DNA from: an uncultured Pseudomonadota bacterium
GTDB taxonomy: Bacteria; Pseudomonadota; Gammaproteobacteria; CAJXQU01
Assembly (NCBI GenBank): GCA_913058255.1
Contig: CAJXQU010000006.1
Span: 1 to 64,000 of the forward strand
Length of the DNA: 64,000 nt
Direction: 5' to 3'
The notes beneath the pieces are model-generated. The model saw only the letters and a program-made list of their open reading frames with translations, was not told the DNA's origin and did not search any database. Both the position numbers and the translations under genes were made by a program. Below, one piece after another: positions 30,562-39,869 of the stretch. Positions within the stretch are counted from its first letter, which is position 1. Each line of letters opens with the position of its first letter.

Positions 30562-31548
30562 ATGAAATTTACAAATAAGCAAGTATTCGTTGTCATATTT
30601 AGTTCTTTAATTCTTTTTTCGAATTCACTTTTTGCGATTGATCTGTTTAAAGAAGATAAAAGTCATATCATTTGGGAAGCCGGTAGAAACACCTATGTGA
30701 TATTTGCTGATCAAGATAGTTCAAAGTATGGTCAAAACGATCATCCTATTGAGATAAACGAGCCTGATATTAGGAAGTCCTTACAAAACCTAGTTATTGA
30801 AGGTAGTCAATACTCTAAAGAGCAGACTGGTCCTGAAATGCTTTTCTCACAAGGGCAAATAGTTATTTTGGCTAAACAACTTGCCAGAGGCTTAGTAAAG
30901 GCTAAACCTGAACAGGATATTCTTTTCGCACTGAAAAGATCTAAAGATCGTTTCTTGGGTATGAAAAAAACTGAAGAGTTTGTAGCTGGCCGAGTTTTTT
31001 ATAAAGATGGTCAATTAAACATTATTATGGGTGATTATAATCTACAGCGTCAGGAAGGTTTTGAAGCAGTCTATGATCCAACCCATGTAGGTATTGTAAA
31101 ATACCATTTTTTCCAAGGTAGCAGAACCAAAGACTCGAAAAAATTTAAAGTAACCGTTGCTGAAACGAAGGGCGTACAGGTTAAAAATAAGAGTCGTCAT
31201 GACTGGTTTGTTATCGATACTAAGCTTGCAGCATCAGCTTACGATGTTACTCAGAGAAGTCGTGATAGAAGCGAGTTAGAAGGTAAGAGACAGGAGCTGC
31301 AAAAAATATTGGGTGATGATGCCATTAGTGGGGGTTCGGCGAAAGAACGTGCACAGATGAGCCGTGAACGTCGCGAAATGCGTGCTGAAATGGCACGTAT
31401 GCGTAAGGAAATGAAAAGCATGTCAGGTGGTGGCGCTGCTGGCGGTATTGAGCAGCGTATGGCGACTCTAAAAGGGTTGAAACAGAAAGGTTTAATTTCT
31501 GAAAAGGAATATCAGATTAAACGTCAGGACATCATCAAAGATTTATAG
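30562..31548 (+). CDS. Exported protein with C-terminal SHOCT-like segment
   Basis: The 328-residue protein has an N-terminal signal sequence (FVVIFSSLILFSNSLFA), an unrecognised middle domain (residues about 30-225), a coiled, Arg/Met/Glu-rich stretch (about 235-290, SRERREMRAEMARMRKEM) and a final SHOCT-like helix pair (LKGLKQKGLISEKEYQIKRQDI). SHOCT motifs usually sit at the ends of multimeric bacterial proteins. No enzyme motif is visible. It is transcribed from its own region after the porin terminator and converges on the gene at 31574. Confidence 0.75.
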   Translation: MKFTNKQVFVVIFSSLILFSNSLFAIDLFKEDKSHIIWEAGRNTYVIFADQDSSKYGQNDHPIEINEPDIRKSLQNLVIEGSQYSKEQTGPEMLFSQGQIVILAKQLARGLVKAKPEQDILFALKRSKDRFLGMKKTEEFVAGRVFYKDGQLNIIMGDYNLQRQEGFEAVYDPTHVGIVKYHFFQGSRTKDSKKFKVTVAETKGVQVKNKSRHDWFVIDTKLAASAYDVTQRSRDRSELEGKRQELQKILGDDAISGGSAKERAQMSRERREMRAEMARMRKEMKSMSGGGAAGGIEQRMATLKGLKQKGLISEKEYQIKRQDIIKDL

Positions 31549-31573
31549 AAGCGTGTTCAAACTCTCTCTAAAA

Positions 31574-32161
31574 TCATAAGGAGTTTGATATAGAGATTTG
31601 CCTCTTTTCAGTTAAAATTTTATCAACTGGAATGTCTGTGTTTTCTGCAGGTAGCGATGCGACTATCTGAGCCTCAAATGCGATGGCAATTTTCAGCTTA
31701 ACTTTATGAGAGGCAAACCAACGATCATAATATCCAGCTCCAAATCCTATACGAAGCCCCTTTTCTGTAAACGCTAAACCTGGCGTGATCGCTACATCGA
31801 TAACTTCATCGGTTACTTCACCAGATTTTGGTGTCAAAATACCTAAGGTGCCGGGTTCCAGATCGTCCCAATTTTGAAAATGCTGTGAAACCATTTCTTT
31901 GGGGCTTAGTATTTTAGGCACAACTATCTTTTTTCCGGCATCGAGTAAATTTTGAAGTAACTCATGAGTACTAACTTCTGTAGCATAAGAAATATACGAG
32001 AATATCACCTTAGCTTGTTGAATTTCATGAAGATTAAGTAAGTTTTCAGTGATTATTTTTGAATGTTTTTTACGGTCAAGTTGACTAATTCCTGCTCTCT
32101 TTTGCTTGAGAGAATCGCGAAGTATTTTTTTTTGATCGAAAAGTGAGGAATGATTGTTCAA
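31574..32161 (-). CDS. fau: 5-formyltetrahydrofolate cyclo-ligase
   Basis: This enzyme uses ATP to convert 5-formyl-THF to 5,10-methenyl-THF. Visible motifs are KKILRDSLKQKR near the N-terminus, the substrate loop TPGLAFTEKGLRIGFGAGYYDRWF, and the C-terminal LPAENTDIPVDKILTEK. It is 195 residues long, as usual for the YgfA family. It is divergent from rpsP, with only about 100 bases between start codons. The zapA/6S RNA context seen in enterobacteria is not present. Confidence 0.93.
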   Translation of the reverse strand: MNNHSSLFDQKKILRDSLKQKRAGISQLDRKKHSKIITENLLNLHEIQQAKVIFSYISYATEVSTHELLQNLLDAGKKIVVPKILSPKEMVSQHFQNWDDLEPGTLGILTPKSGEVTDEVIDVAITPGLAFTEKGLRIGFGAGYYDRWFASHKVKLKIAIAFEAQIVASLPAENTDIPVDKILTEKRQISISNSL

Positions 32162-32267
32162 AAGGCTTTCCTTTTAGGTTGGTTTTCCCTTAGAATACGC
32201 GGCTTTATTGAGTTTGCAGCAAATTCGTTGTTGCAATGAAGATTATAGAAACGAGAACTTAAATACA

Positions 32268-32516
32268 ATGGTCAAAATTCGACTTGCCCGCGGTGGTGCA
32301 AAAAAACGTCCTTTCTATCATATTGTTGTTGCTGATGGTCGCAACAAGCGTGATGGTCGCTATATTGAAAGACTAGGTTTCTTCAATCCGTCTGCTTCTG
32401 GTCAAGAAGAGACTTTAAGATTGGATAACGAGCGTGTTGAGCACTGGATTTCACAAGGTGCGCAGCCTAGTGAGCGTGTTGCTAAGCTGCTTAAACAAAA
32501 CGTAGCCGCAGCTTAA
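32268..32516 (+). CDS. rpsP: 30S ribosomal protein S16
   Basis: S16 is a small-subunit assembly protein. The frame from ATG 32268 gives the 82-residue protein beginning [20 protein letters not shown], the canonical S16 N-terminus; upstream in-frame codons from 32208 are not conserved and I exclude them. It heads the rpsP-rimM-trmD-rplS operon. Confidence 0.97.
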   Translation: MVKIRLARGGAKKRPFYHIVVADGRNKRDGRYIERLGFFNPSASGQEETLRLDNERVEHWISQGAQPSERVAKLLKQNVAAA

Positions 32517-32538
32517 AGTAGTCTGGCGCTGTATTTGA

Positions 32539-33054
32539 ATGACTGGTGAGGATTTTATTCATGTTGGTCATATTAATGGAGTGCACGGAGTACGCGGTTG
32601 GGTAAAAGTTTATTCTGATACTCGACCCAAAGGGAACATATTTGATTACGCACCTTGGTGGTTAGAAACACGCCAAGGTTGGCGAGAATTCAAAATACTC
32701 GAATCCAGACCACAAGGAAAAGGTTTGGTCGCTAGATTTGAAGGCTTGGATGATCGTGATCAGGCTTTGTTGTTGGTCAACTGTAAAATTGGGGTAAAAC
32801 CTGGACAGTTACCAAAAGCAGAGGCTGGCGAATATTACTGGGCTGATTTGGTTGGACTGGAAGTGATCAATACTTCAGGTGAGTCTTTCGGAAAAGTTGC
32901 GGAAATGCTTGAAACAGGTGGGCATGATGTCGTACTTGTTAAAGGAGAGGGTGGCGAACATCTAATTCCTTTCGTACAAGATGTCTACATTTTAAATGTT
33001 GACTTGAAAGAAGGTAAGCTCAAAGTCGACTGGGAACAGGATTATTCAGAGTGA
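32539..33054 (+). CDS. rimM: Ribosome maturation factor RimM
   Basis: RimM helps form the head of the 30S subunit and binds S19. It has the N-terminal RimM barrel ([20 protein letters not shown]) and a C-terminal PRC-barrel with [15 protein letters not shown] and [20 protein letters not shown]. At 171 residues it has normal length. It sits between rpsP and trmD as usual. Confidence 0.96.
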   Translation: MTGEDFIHVGHINGVHGVRGWVKVYSDTRPKGNIFDYAPWWLETRQGWREFKILESRPQGKGLVARFEGLDDRDQALLLVNCKIGVKPGQLPKAEAGEYYWADLVGLEVINTSGESFGKVAEMLETGGHDVVLVKGEGGEHLIPFVQDVYILNVDLKEGKLKVDWEQDYSE

Positions 33055-33064
33055 AGGGCTTGTT

Positions 33065-33805
33065 GTGAAGATAAGCGTTGTAACTTTGTTTCCTGAGATG
33101 TTCGATGCAATCACCCAAAAAGGTGTGACCAGCCGAAGTATTAATAAAGGATTATTAGAGCTGGAGTTTTATAATCCCAGAGACTTTACTAGTGATGTTC
33201 ACCGTACGGTTGACGATCGACCCTATGGTGGTGGTCCTGGCATGGTGATGATGGTTCCTCCATTGCGGAAGAGCATAGAAGCCGCAGGTGGTAAGAAAGC
33301 GCATAGAATTTGTATGTCGCCGCAAGGACGAAAACTTGATCAAGCCGGTTTAAAAGAGCTGCTTGAATATGATGAATTAATTATTGTTGCAGGACGTTAC
33401 GAAGGAATTGACGAGCGCGTTTTACAACAGGATATCGACGAAGAGTGGTCGATTGGTGATTATGTCATAAGTGGTGGAGAACTGGCGGCCATGGTGGTTA
33501 TCGATGGTTTGATCAGAATGATCCCTGGTGCACTAGGTCATGAGGATTCTGTCAGCGAAGATTCATTCTTCAACGGTTTATTAGATTATCCTCATTACAC
33601 GAGACCTGAGCAGACGGGTGCTGCTGACGAAGAAATACCAAGTGTGTTGCTAAGTGGCAATCACAGAAATATAGAACGCTGGCGTTTAAAACAATCGCTG
33701 GGAAGAACTTGGCTACGAAGATCCGATTTGTTTGATCAGCGAGTTTTAAACGAAGAAGAACAGTCTTTATTAGATGAATTTATACGGGAGCATAAGGCTC
33801 TCTGA
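33065..33805 (+). CDS. trmD: tRNA (guanine37-N1)-methyltransferase TrmD
   Basis: TrmD methylates G37 of tRNAs reading CNN codons, using S-adenosylmethionine, and prevents frameshifting. It shows the N-terminal [23 protein letters not shown], and the SPOUT knot segments [14 protein letters not shown] and [16 protein letters not shown]. It has 246 residues. The start is a GTG ten bases after the rimM stop; no ATG is available before the conserved N-terminus. Confidence 0.97.
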   Translation: MKISVVTLFPEMFDAITQKGVTSRSINKGLLELEFYNPRDFTSDVHRTVDDRPYGGGPGMVMMVPPLRKSIEAAGGKKAHRICMSPQGRKLDQAGLKELLEYDELIIVAGRYEGIDERVLQQDIDEEWSIGDYVISGGELAAMVVIDGLIRMIPGALGHEDSVSEDSFFNGLLDYPHYTRPEQTGAADEEIPSVLLSGNHRNIERWRLKQSLGRTWLRRSDLFDQRVLNEEEQSLLDEFIREHKAL

Positions 33806-33823
33806 TTTTGGAGCAAAATAAAA

Positions 33824-34486
33824 ATGAGTAACATAATTCAGGAACTTGAAGCTGAACAAATGAACAAAGAGATCCCAGAGTTTGGCCCTGGTGATACGAT
33901 TCTTGTTCAAGTTAAAGTTAAAGAAGGTGAGCGTGAACGTCTACAGGCATTCGAAGGTGTTGTTATCGCTAAGCGAAACCGTGGTCTGAATTCTGCCTTT
34001 ACTGTCCGTAAAATTTCACATGGCGAAGGGGTTGAGCGTGTTTTCCAAACTTACAGTCCTCTCGTTGACGAGATTATCGTTAAGCGTCGTGGTGCAGTAA
34101 GACGTGCAAAACTTTATTACATGCGTGAACTACGCGGTAAAGCGGCTCGAATCAAAGAAAAAATTGGTGGCATGAAAAAGTCTAATGCTAAAACTGCAAA
34201 AGCAGCTCTAGCTCCAGCCGCAAAAGCAGGCGAAGATTTAACTAAAATCGAAGGCATCGGCCCTAAGATTAATGATTTGCTGCAAGAAGGTGGAATTAAT
34301 ACTTTTGCTGATCTAGCCGGAACAGCGCCAACAGCGATTAAAGATATTTTATCTGCTGCAGGCGGTGCATTTGCTTCTCATGATCCAGAAACGTGGCCAG
34401 CACAGTCAGAAATGGCGCGTGATGGAAAGTGGGATGAGTTGAAAGTATGGCAGGATGAGTTAGACGGTGGCAAAGAAAAGTCATAG
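33824..34486 (+). CDS. rplS: 50S ribosomal protein L19 with C-terminal helix-hairpin-helix extension
   Basis: Residues 1-116 are a standard L19 ([56 protein letters not shown]). L19 normally ends about here. This protein continues through an Ala/Lys linker (about 117-137) into a helix-hairpin-helix domain (138-182, [20 protein letters not shown] and INTFADLAG), then a tryptophan-rich end ([20 protein letters not shown]). Such HhH modules occur as add-ons to other ribosomal proteins and NuoE-type subunits. The frame is continuous, with a strong terminator right after it. The extension probably binds RNA or DNA, but its role is unknown. Confidence 0.95.
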   Translation: MSNIIQELEAEQMNKEIPEFGPGDTILVQVKVKEGERERLQAFEGVVIAKRNRGLNSAFTVRKISHGEGVERVFQTYSPLVDEIIVKRRGAVRRAKLYYMRELRGKAARIKEKIGGMKKSNAKTAKAALAPAAKAGEDLTKIEGIGPKINDLLQEGGINTFADLAGTAPTAIKDILSAAGGAFASHDPETWPAQSEMARDGKWDELKVWQDELDGGKEKS

Positions 34487-34510
34487 TCACAAGAGACTGA
34501 CTCTTAAAGA

Positions 34511-34537
34511 AGGCGGTCTTTTGACCGCTTTTTTTTG
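34511..34537 (+). terminator. Rho-independent terminator of the rpsP-rimM-trmD-rplS operon
   Basis: GCGGTC (34513-34518) pairs with GACCGC (34523-34528) around a TTTT loop and is followed by a T-run. It starts about 25 bases after the rplS stop. Confidence 0.92.
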
Positions 34538-34556
34538 CTCAAAAAATAGCAGTAAA

Positions 34557-34856
34557 CTAATTTTTAGTTTTTTCGTAACTTGAGATTAGGTGTTCTTTTT
34601 GTTTTCGGGATAACTTTTTGATTGCAAATTCTCTGGAGGCGGCAGCTGATCGAGAGTCAGCATTTTCGGAATAGACAAGACTTACGGGCTGTCGACTACG
34701 GGTATATTTTGCTGCCCCCTTGCCGTTATGTTCGGCGAGCCGACGCTCAACATCTAGCGCGATCCCTGTGTAGAACGTATCGTCTGCGCAACGGACGATG
34801 TAGATGAACCACGATTTTACAGTCAATTTGAAATTAGCTTGATCGTTTAATAACAC
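34557..34856 (-). CDS. GIY-YIG nuclease-like protein, UPF0213/YhbQ type
   Basis: A small single-domain protein of the GIY-YIG superfamily. The motif FIYIVRCADDTFYTGIALDVERRLAEHN carries the two tyrosines of the GIY-YIG core and the conserved arginine region; AAKYTRSRQPVSLVY follows. Family members bind or nick DNA, with poorly known roles. The GTG at 34856 would overlap the symporter gene's end by 23 bases; a TTG at 34826 gives a start close to the conserved domain and is equally plausible. It is probably co-transcribed with the symporter. Confidence 0.88.
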   Translation of the reverse strand: MLLNDQANFKLTVKSWFIYIVRCADDTFYTGIALDVERRLAEHNGKGAAKYTRSRQPVSLVYSENADSRSAAASREFAIKKLSRKQKEHLISSYEKTKN

Positions 34857-36060
34857 GATCGATCACAGCGGCACCAACACTATCACCCCAAACATTAACC
34901 GTTGTTCTAAACCGATCTAGAAACCAATCTACGGCGAGTAATAAGCCGATGCCTTCTAGTGGAAGGTTCACTGCTGAAAGGACGATGACCATCGTTACAA
35001 GTCCAGCTTCGGGTATTCCGGCAGCGCCAATGGCAGCGAGAGTTGCTGTAACAAAGATAATGGCTTGCTGGCTGATGCTCATATCAATCCCATAGGCTTG
35101 AGCAATAAACATGACAGCGGCTGATTCATAGAGCGCAGTGCCATCCATGTTGATCGTCGCTCCTAGCGGTATTACGAATCGAGTTGCACGTGGATCAACC
35201 CCATTTTCACGTGCGCATTCCATGGTTAGAGGAATTGTTGCTGACGAGCTGGCCGTTCCAAAAGCTGTTAAAAGTGCTCGACCCATCCCCGTTAAGTAGG
35301 CAAAACCTCGCCCTGTGACAAACCACAAAATGGCCATCAATACACAGAAATGCAGGGTGAGACCTGTGAGTACAGTAACAACATGTAGGCCGACCGCTTT
35401 GATCTCTTGAAAGAAAGCTTCACCACCGCCTGCCATGCCCAATCGTGCGGCGATTAATGCAAAGATACCTAACGGCGCGAAATACATCAGCCAGATCACC
35501 ACCTTCATCATCGCTTCGTTAAGACCATCGAAAAATGCGATCACAGGTTTGCCTTTGTCACCAACGGTTGTCAGAGCGGCAGCAAAGAGCAGGCAGAAAA
35601 ATATAATAGGTAAAAGTTGATTTGAGCCACCAGCCTCGATCAAGTTAGGTTTAACTAGCGAGAGCACGATCTGAGAAAAGCCCATATCTTCTTTGCCGGA
35701 AACTTTCTCCGGAATGGACTGACTAAGCTCAGTCATACCTACACCGGGTTGGATCAAGTTAACAACCAATAGCCCGATCAATACGGCAATAGCAGTTGTT
35801 GAAGCATAATAAAGAATGGTAATTCCACCGATCTTGCCGAGCTTTCTAACATCACCCAAGGAACAAATACCACTGATCACAGCGGCTACGATGAGAGGAA
35901 GAATGACGAGTTTTAAGGCATGTAAAAATAGATCGCCCATCCACTTGATAGAGACCATCGTCTCACCCCAAATCCAACCAGAAGTGATTCCGGCGATAAC
36001 GCCAATGACGATGGCGATCAGAAGGTAAACGGCGTGCTTATGAGGCATGGTGGACTCCAA
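34834..36060 (-). CDS. Dicarboxylate/amino acid:cation symporter (DAACS family)
   Basis: This is a secondary transporter of the GltP/DctA family that imports glutamate, aspartate or C4-dicarboxylates with H+ or Na+. The 408-residue protein has about eight membrane helices and the substrate/ion motifs FGTASSSATIPLTMECA (HP1) and GATINMDGTALYESAAVMF (helix 7), then AAIGAAGIPEAGLVTM (HP2). The in-frame ATG four codons in (MPHKHAV) may be the true start. Substrate specificity cannot be read from the sequence. Confidence 0.9.
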   Translation of the reverse strand: MESTMPHKHAVYLLIAIVIGVIAGITSGWIWGETMVSIKWMGDLFLHALKLVILPLIVAAVISGICSLGDVRKLGKIGGITILYYASTTAIAVLIGLLVVNLIQPGVGMTELSQSIPEKVSGKEDMGFSQIVLSLVKPNLIEAGGSNQLLPIIFFCLLFAAALTTVGDKGKPVIAFFDGLNEAMMKVVIWLMYFAPLGIFALIAARLGMAGGGEAFFQEIKAVGLHVVTVLTGLTLHFCVLMAILWFVTGRGFAYLTGMGRALLTAFGTASSSATIPLTMECARENGVDPRATRFVIPLGATINMDGTALYESAAVMFIAQAYGIDMSISQQAIIFVTATLAAIGAAGIPEAGLVTMVIVLSAVNLPLEGIGLLLAVDWFLDRFRTTVNVWGDSVGAAVIDRVIKRSS

Positions 36061-36067
36061 GTCTTTT

Positions 36068-36094
36068 GTAGGTTGGATTAGACTAGCGTAATCC
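36068..36094. repeat. REP-like palindrome, degenerate copy 1
   Basis: GTAGGTTGGATTAGACTAGC continues to TAATCC. GGATTA (36075-36080) pairs with TAATCC (36089-36094). It is related to the better copy at 36796-36823. Confidence 0.55.
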
Positions 36095-36154
36095 TGCTTT
36101 GATTGGAATCGTAGTTTGTATCTTTCTTATCTTGGTTTAGTGGGTAGCTTCTCT

Positions 36155-36178
36155 AATTAGCGTAACGTAATCAGACAT
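36155..36178. repeat. REP-like palindrome, degenerate copy 2
   Basis: AATTAGCGTAACGTAATCAG followed by ACAT differs at a few positions from the copy at 36796-36823 (GATTAGCGTAGCGTAATCCG). One arm of the palindrome is decayed. Confidence 0.5.
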
Positions 36179-36209
36179 AAGAAATACTATGTGAGCTAAA
36201 GCAGCCTTG

Positions 36210-36746
36210 TCATAGGTTATTAGGTTCAATCCATGTGAAACTATCACCCTGAGACTTAATTCTATTATTTGCAATTTTCTTTTTTATAAAATCTTGTTTC
36301 TCTGGATGTGCTTGATCGTAGTAAAGTTCAAAATTTTCTAGTGCACGTGTTAAAAGCATTGCAGTTTCTAGCTCAAGGTCTAGTTTAAGATAATTTTTAT
36401 CGGTCTCTGAGTCATGATGTTTGAAATTATTTTTAGCTTTGTTTTTTAAATCGCGAGACATTTTCTTTATCTTGTCTTCGTTAGCGTTATTTGTTTTCGG
36501 ATCGTCAGAGACTAAATCAAGAGTAGGTTCAGTAACCGTACGATAAAAGTCATAGAGCTCAGTAGTTTGCCGACTCAAGGAATGTGTTTTGCCTTTATTC
36601 TCAGCAAGCTTGCCGAAGATCTCTTCAGAAGCTGCAGCTAAAGTGATAGCTGATGGATACTCTTCTTCATTGAAATAAAGTCTTAATGCCATATTTAGTT
36701 GAGATAAGGCAAGTTTGTCTTTCGGAATAGATTGAAGATTAGACAT
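36210..36746 (-). CDS. Unrecognised all-helical cytosolic protein flanked by REP-like repeats
   Basis: I start this gene at the ATG at 36746 because AAAGGAAAAGAAG directly precedes it; the longer in-frame extension to 36824 runs back into the REP-like palindrome and is probably untranslated. The 178-residue product has no signal peptide. The segment YPSAITLAAASEEIFGKLAE and the later NKAKNNFKHHD suggest a HEPN-like four-helix fold, but this is weak. The C-terminus is Lys/Asn-rich and the gene looks more AT-rich than its neighbours. Function unknown; possibly acquired. Confidence 0.65.
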   Translation of the reverse strand: MSNLQSIPKDKLALSQLNMALRLYFNEEEYPSAITLAAASEEIFGKLAENKGKTHSLSRQTTELYDFYRTVTEPTLDLVSDDPKTNNANEDKIKKMSRDLKNKAKNNFKHHDSETDKNYLKLDLELETAMLLTRALENFELYYDQAHPEKQDFIKKKIANNRIKSQGDSFTWIEPNNL

Positions 36747-36795
36747 CTTCTTTTCCTTTTTTAGTTTAAGAAATCTGGAGCAGAAAACCTCAGAA

Positions 36796-36823
36796 GGTCG
36801 GATTAGCGTAGCGTAATCCGACA
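36796..36823. repeat. REP-like palindrome, intact copy 3
   Basis: TCGGATTA (36798-36805) and TAATCCGA (36814-36821) form a perfect inverted repeat around GCGTAGCG. This GGTCGGATTA...TAATCCGACA form matches a dispersed extragenic palindrome type seen in many gammaproteobacteria. It sits between fabI and the helical-protein gene. Confidence 0.7.
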
Positions 36824-36837
36824 CAAAGTCTTCTGGC

Positions 36838-37614
36838 TTAAACTAAACCAAGAATATTATAGCCAGAGTCAACATAGGTGATCTCACCTGTGATCCCCGC
36901 AGCAAGATCAGAGCACATAAAGGCAGCGGCATTACCGACATCGTCAATCGTTACATTACGGCGGAGCGGAGCGCTTTCTTCTACGGCGTTTAAAAAGCCA
37001 CGTAAGCCAGAAATACCGGATGCAGCGAGTGTTTTGATCGGGCCTGCAGAAATTCCGTTAACACGGATGCCTTCTGGACCGAGGTTGGTTGCCATGTAAC
37101 GAACATTCGCTTCGAGGCTGGCTTTGGCTAAACCCATTACGTTGTAGTTAGGCATGGCACGCGCAGCACCGATATAGCTTAATGTTAGCATTGAACTATT
37201 TCGGTTTTTCATCATCGGGCGAGCACCTTTGGCTAGCGCTGTGAAACTGTATGAGCTGATGTCGTGAGCGATCTGGAAGCCTTCACGCGTAACGCTGTCC
37301 ATGTAGTCACCAGCGAGTTCTTCGCGTGGCGCGAAGGCCGCTGCGTGGATCAGAATATCTAGGTGTTCCCACTCTTTGCCCAAGCTATCGAAAACAGCTT
37401 GGATTTCTTCATCACTACCCAGATCACAAGGCATGGTGATTGTGGAGTCCATTTCAGCTGCGAATTTTTCTACACGACCTTGTAATTTTTCGTTCTGATA
37501 AGTGAAAGCAAGGTTAGCGCCTTCGCGATGCATCGCTTTAGCGATACCGTAAGCAATCGAACGATTACTTGCTACACCGACGATAAGTGCATTTTTACCC
37601 TTTAGAAATCCCAT
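36838..37614 (-). CDS. fabI: Enoyl-[acyl-carrier-protein] reductase (NADH) FabI
   Basis: FabI carries out the last reduction in each fatty-acid elongation cycle. It belongs to the SDR fold, with the N-terminal [23 protein letters not shown], the catalytic Tyr-x6-Lys in [18 protein letters not shown], and [18 protein letters not shown]. It is 258 residues long. The active-site [19 protein letters not shown] region is intact. It is divergent from the peptide transporter gene at 37707. Confidence 0.95.
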   Translation of the reverse strand: MGFLKGKNALIVGVASNRSIAYGIAKAMHREGANLAFTYQNEKLQGRVEKFAAEMDSTITMPCDLGSDEEIQAVFDSLGKEWEHLDILIHAAAFAPREELAGDYMDSVTREGFQIAHDISSYSFTALAKGARPMMKNRNSSMLTLSYIGAARAMPNYNVMGLAKASLEANVRYMATNLGPEGIRVNGISAGPIKTLAASGISGLRGFLNAVEESAPLRRNVTIDDVGNAAAFMCSDLAAGITGEITYVDSGYNILGLV

Positions 37615-37706
37615 GGTTGATCCTCTTTTTAAATTTTATTCGGCGTATATTGAGGAGTAATGTTAGTATCTTCTCCACGTTAACTCACAATGTTATAAGA
37701 AACTGA

Positions 37707-39869
37707 ATGTTCAGGCGACAACCTTTTGCACTTTTCATACTTTTACTGATCTGTAGCGGCTGTTCCGATAGCCCTTGGAACAATCCATATCCTGCTGAAC
37801 AGGATATGGCGAAGATACTATATGATCACTTTTCGGGGCGACCAAAACACCTCGATCCTATTCGTTCGTATAGCGCGAACGAGTATATATTTCTCGGGCA
37901 GGTTTATGAACCGCCATTACAATATCATTTTTTGAAGCGGCCTTATGAACTGACGACGTTGACGGCAGCAGAGATGCCTCAGGTGAGCTATTTCGATAAA
38001 GATGGCAATAGGCTGCCAGCTTCTGCACCTTCAGATCAGATCGCGTCGAGTCTTTACCGCATCACGATCAAGCCGGGAATTCAATTTCAGCCACATCCAG
38101 CGTTAGCAAAAGATCATAATGGAGATTATCTCTATCACAAACTTACACCGGCTGATCTTGATGATGTATACACGCTTGATGATTTTTCATTGCAAGCTGA
38201 AACCAACACGCGTGAGCTAACGGCGGATGATTATGTCTATCAGATTAAGCGCATGGCACATCCAGGTACGCACTCGCCGATTGCAAGTTTAATGTCAGAA
38301 CATATTGTCGGATTGAGTGATTTGTCTGTTGAGTTGAGAAAAAATTATAACGCTGAAGAAAAGGCTTTTATTGATCTGAGAAAAGTTTCTATTGCTGGGG
38401 TTAAGGTTGTTGATCGGTATCGTTACGAGATCAAGCTTAAAGGCAAATACCCACAGTTTATCTATTGGCTATCTATGTATTTTTTCTCGCCTATGCCTTG
38501 GGAAGCGGATTTGTTTTATGCACAAAAAGGCATGGAAGATAAAAATATTACACTAAACTGGTATCCCATTGGAACGGGGCCATTTATGTTGACAGAAAAT
38601 AATCCTAATCGGCGAATGGTGCTTGGGCGAAACCCAAATTACCACGGTGAGAAGTTTCCTCTTGAAGGCGAAGAGGGTGATCTGGAAAGTGGCTTATTGA
38701 AGGATGCCGGAAAAGATCTGCCTTTCATTGATAAGGCAATTTATTCTTTAGAGAAAGAAACGATACCTTCATGGACGAAGTTTCAGCAAGGCTTTTATGA
38801 TACCTCTGGCGTTAGTTCGGATAGTTTTGATCAAGCAGTACAGTTCGGTGCGCAGGGCGATGCAGAACTCACAGATGATATGCAAGCGAAAGGGATTAAG
38901 TTACTGACAGCGGTAACCACGTCAACTTTTTACATGGGCTTTAATATGCTCGACGATGTGATTGGTGGTCAGTCTGAACGGAACAAAAAATTACGACAAG
39001 CTATCTCCATTGCTGTTGATTATGAAGAATATATTTCTATTTTTGCTAATGGTCGCGGAGTTCCTGCACAAGGCCCAATTCCTAATGGTATTTTTGGAAG
39101 CAAACTCGGTGAAGAAGGAACTAACTCTATTGTTTATGACTGGAGGGATGGCAAGCAAAGACGTAAGCCGCTGGAGGCTGCAAAACGGTTAATGATTGAA
39201 GCTGGTTATCCTGCTGGTCGAGATGAAAAAACGGGTAAGCAGTTGATTCTCTATTTTGATAGCACTGGTGGAGGACCAGGCAGTAAGTCGATGCTCAATT
39301 GGTTGGAAAAACAGTTTGATAAACTAGGCATTGAACTTGTCATTCGCGCGACAGATTACAATCGTTTCCAAGGAAAAATGACGAAGGGAACGGCACAAAT
39401 ATTTCAATGGGGCTGGAATGCGGACTACCCTGATCCTGAGAACTTTATGTTCCTGCTCTATGGCCCGAACGGCAAGGTTGAACATAAGGGAGAAAATGCG
39501 GCAAATTATAGTAATGCAAAGTTTGATGCCTTATTCGAGAAAATGAAGAACATGGATAACGGGCCAAAACGCCAAGCAGTGATCGATGAAATGGTGGCTA
39601 TCTTACGTGATGATTCTCCATGGTTATGGGGTTGGCATCCTGTCGCATTTTCTTTGCATCACGACTGGTATGAAAATGCTAAACCGAACCTAATGGCAAA
39701 CAACACATTGAAATACAAAAATATTGATCCGGTCTTGCGCACAGAAAATCGAAAATCTTGGAATCAGCCAGTCTTGTGGCCACTGAAGTGGTTATTTTTA
39801 TTGTTTGTATTATCACTCATTCCTGCGATATATATCTGGTGGCGTAAAGAGAGGGCAAGTGCATTATGA
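37707..39869 (+). CDS. Peptide ABC transporter substrate-binding protein (YejA-like, family 5)
   Basis: This is an SBP_bac_5-type periplasmic receptor of 720 residues. An N-terminal lipoprotein-like signal ends near Cys19 (ICSGC). The body has the family 5 features LNWYPIGTGPFMLTENNPNR and LRQAISIAVDYEEY. Unusually, the C-terminus has a clear membrane helix (about residues 686-709, WLFLLFVLSLIPAIYIWW) followed by basic residues, so the receptor may be anchored at both ends. It overlaps the permease gene by four bases. YejA homologues import oligopeptides and microcin C-like compounds; the ligand here is inferred. Confidence 0.88.
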   Translation: MFRRQPFALFILLLICSGCSDSPWNNPYPAEQDMAKILYDHFSGRPKHLDPIRSYSANEYIFLGQVYEPPLQYHFLKRPYELTTLTAAEMPQVSYFDKDGNRLPASAPSDQIASSLYRITIKPGIQFQPHPALAKDHNGDYLYHKLTPADLDDVYTLDDFSLQAETNTRELTADDYVYQIKRMAHPGTHSPIASLMSEHIVGLSDLSVELRKNYNAEEKAFIDLRKVSIAGVKVVDRYRYEIKLKGKYPQFIYWLSMYFFSPMPWEADLFYAQKGMEDKNITLNWYPIGTGPFMLTENNPNRRMVLGRNPNYHGEKFPLEGEEGDLESGLLKDAGKDLPFIDKAIYSLEKETIPSWTKFQQGFYDTSGVSSDSFDQAVQFGAQGDAELTDDMQAKGIKLLTAVTTSTFYMGFNMLDDVIGGQSERNKKLRQAISIAVDYEEYISIFANGRGVPAQGPIPNGIFGSKLGEEGTNSIVYDWRDGKQRRKPLEAAKRLMIEAGYPAGRDEKTGKQLILYFDSTGGGPGSKSMLNWLEKQFDKLGIELVIRATDYNRFQGKMTKGTAQIFQWGWNADYPDPENFMFLLYGPNGKVEHKGENAANYSNAKFDALFEKMKNMDNGPKRQAVIDEMVAILRDDSPWLWGWHPVAFSLHHDWYENAKPNLMANNTLKYKNIDPVLRTENRKSWNQPVLWPLKWLFLLFVLSLIPAIYIWWRKERASAL

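Noticed and set aside
31557-31588. Terminator between the SHOCT gene and the formyl-THF ligase gene
   Set aside because: TCAAACTC/GAGTTTGA is an 8-bp inverted repeat, but it overlaps the ligase coding end and has no T-run, so I did not list it as a terminator.
32208-32267. Upstream extension of rpsP by 20 codons
   Set aside because: S16 begins [10 protein letters not shown] in all cases I know; the extra residues are not conserved and the ATG at 32268 fits.
36747-36824. N-terminal extension of the helical-protein gene
   Set aside because: The extra codons pass through a REP-like palindrome, while a good ribosome binding site precedes the internal ATG at 36746.
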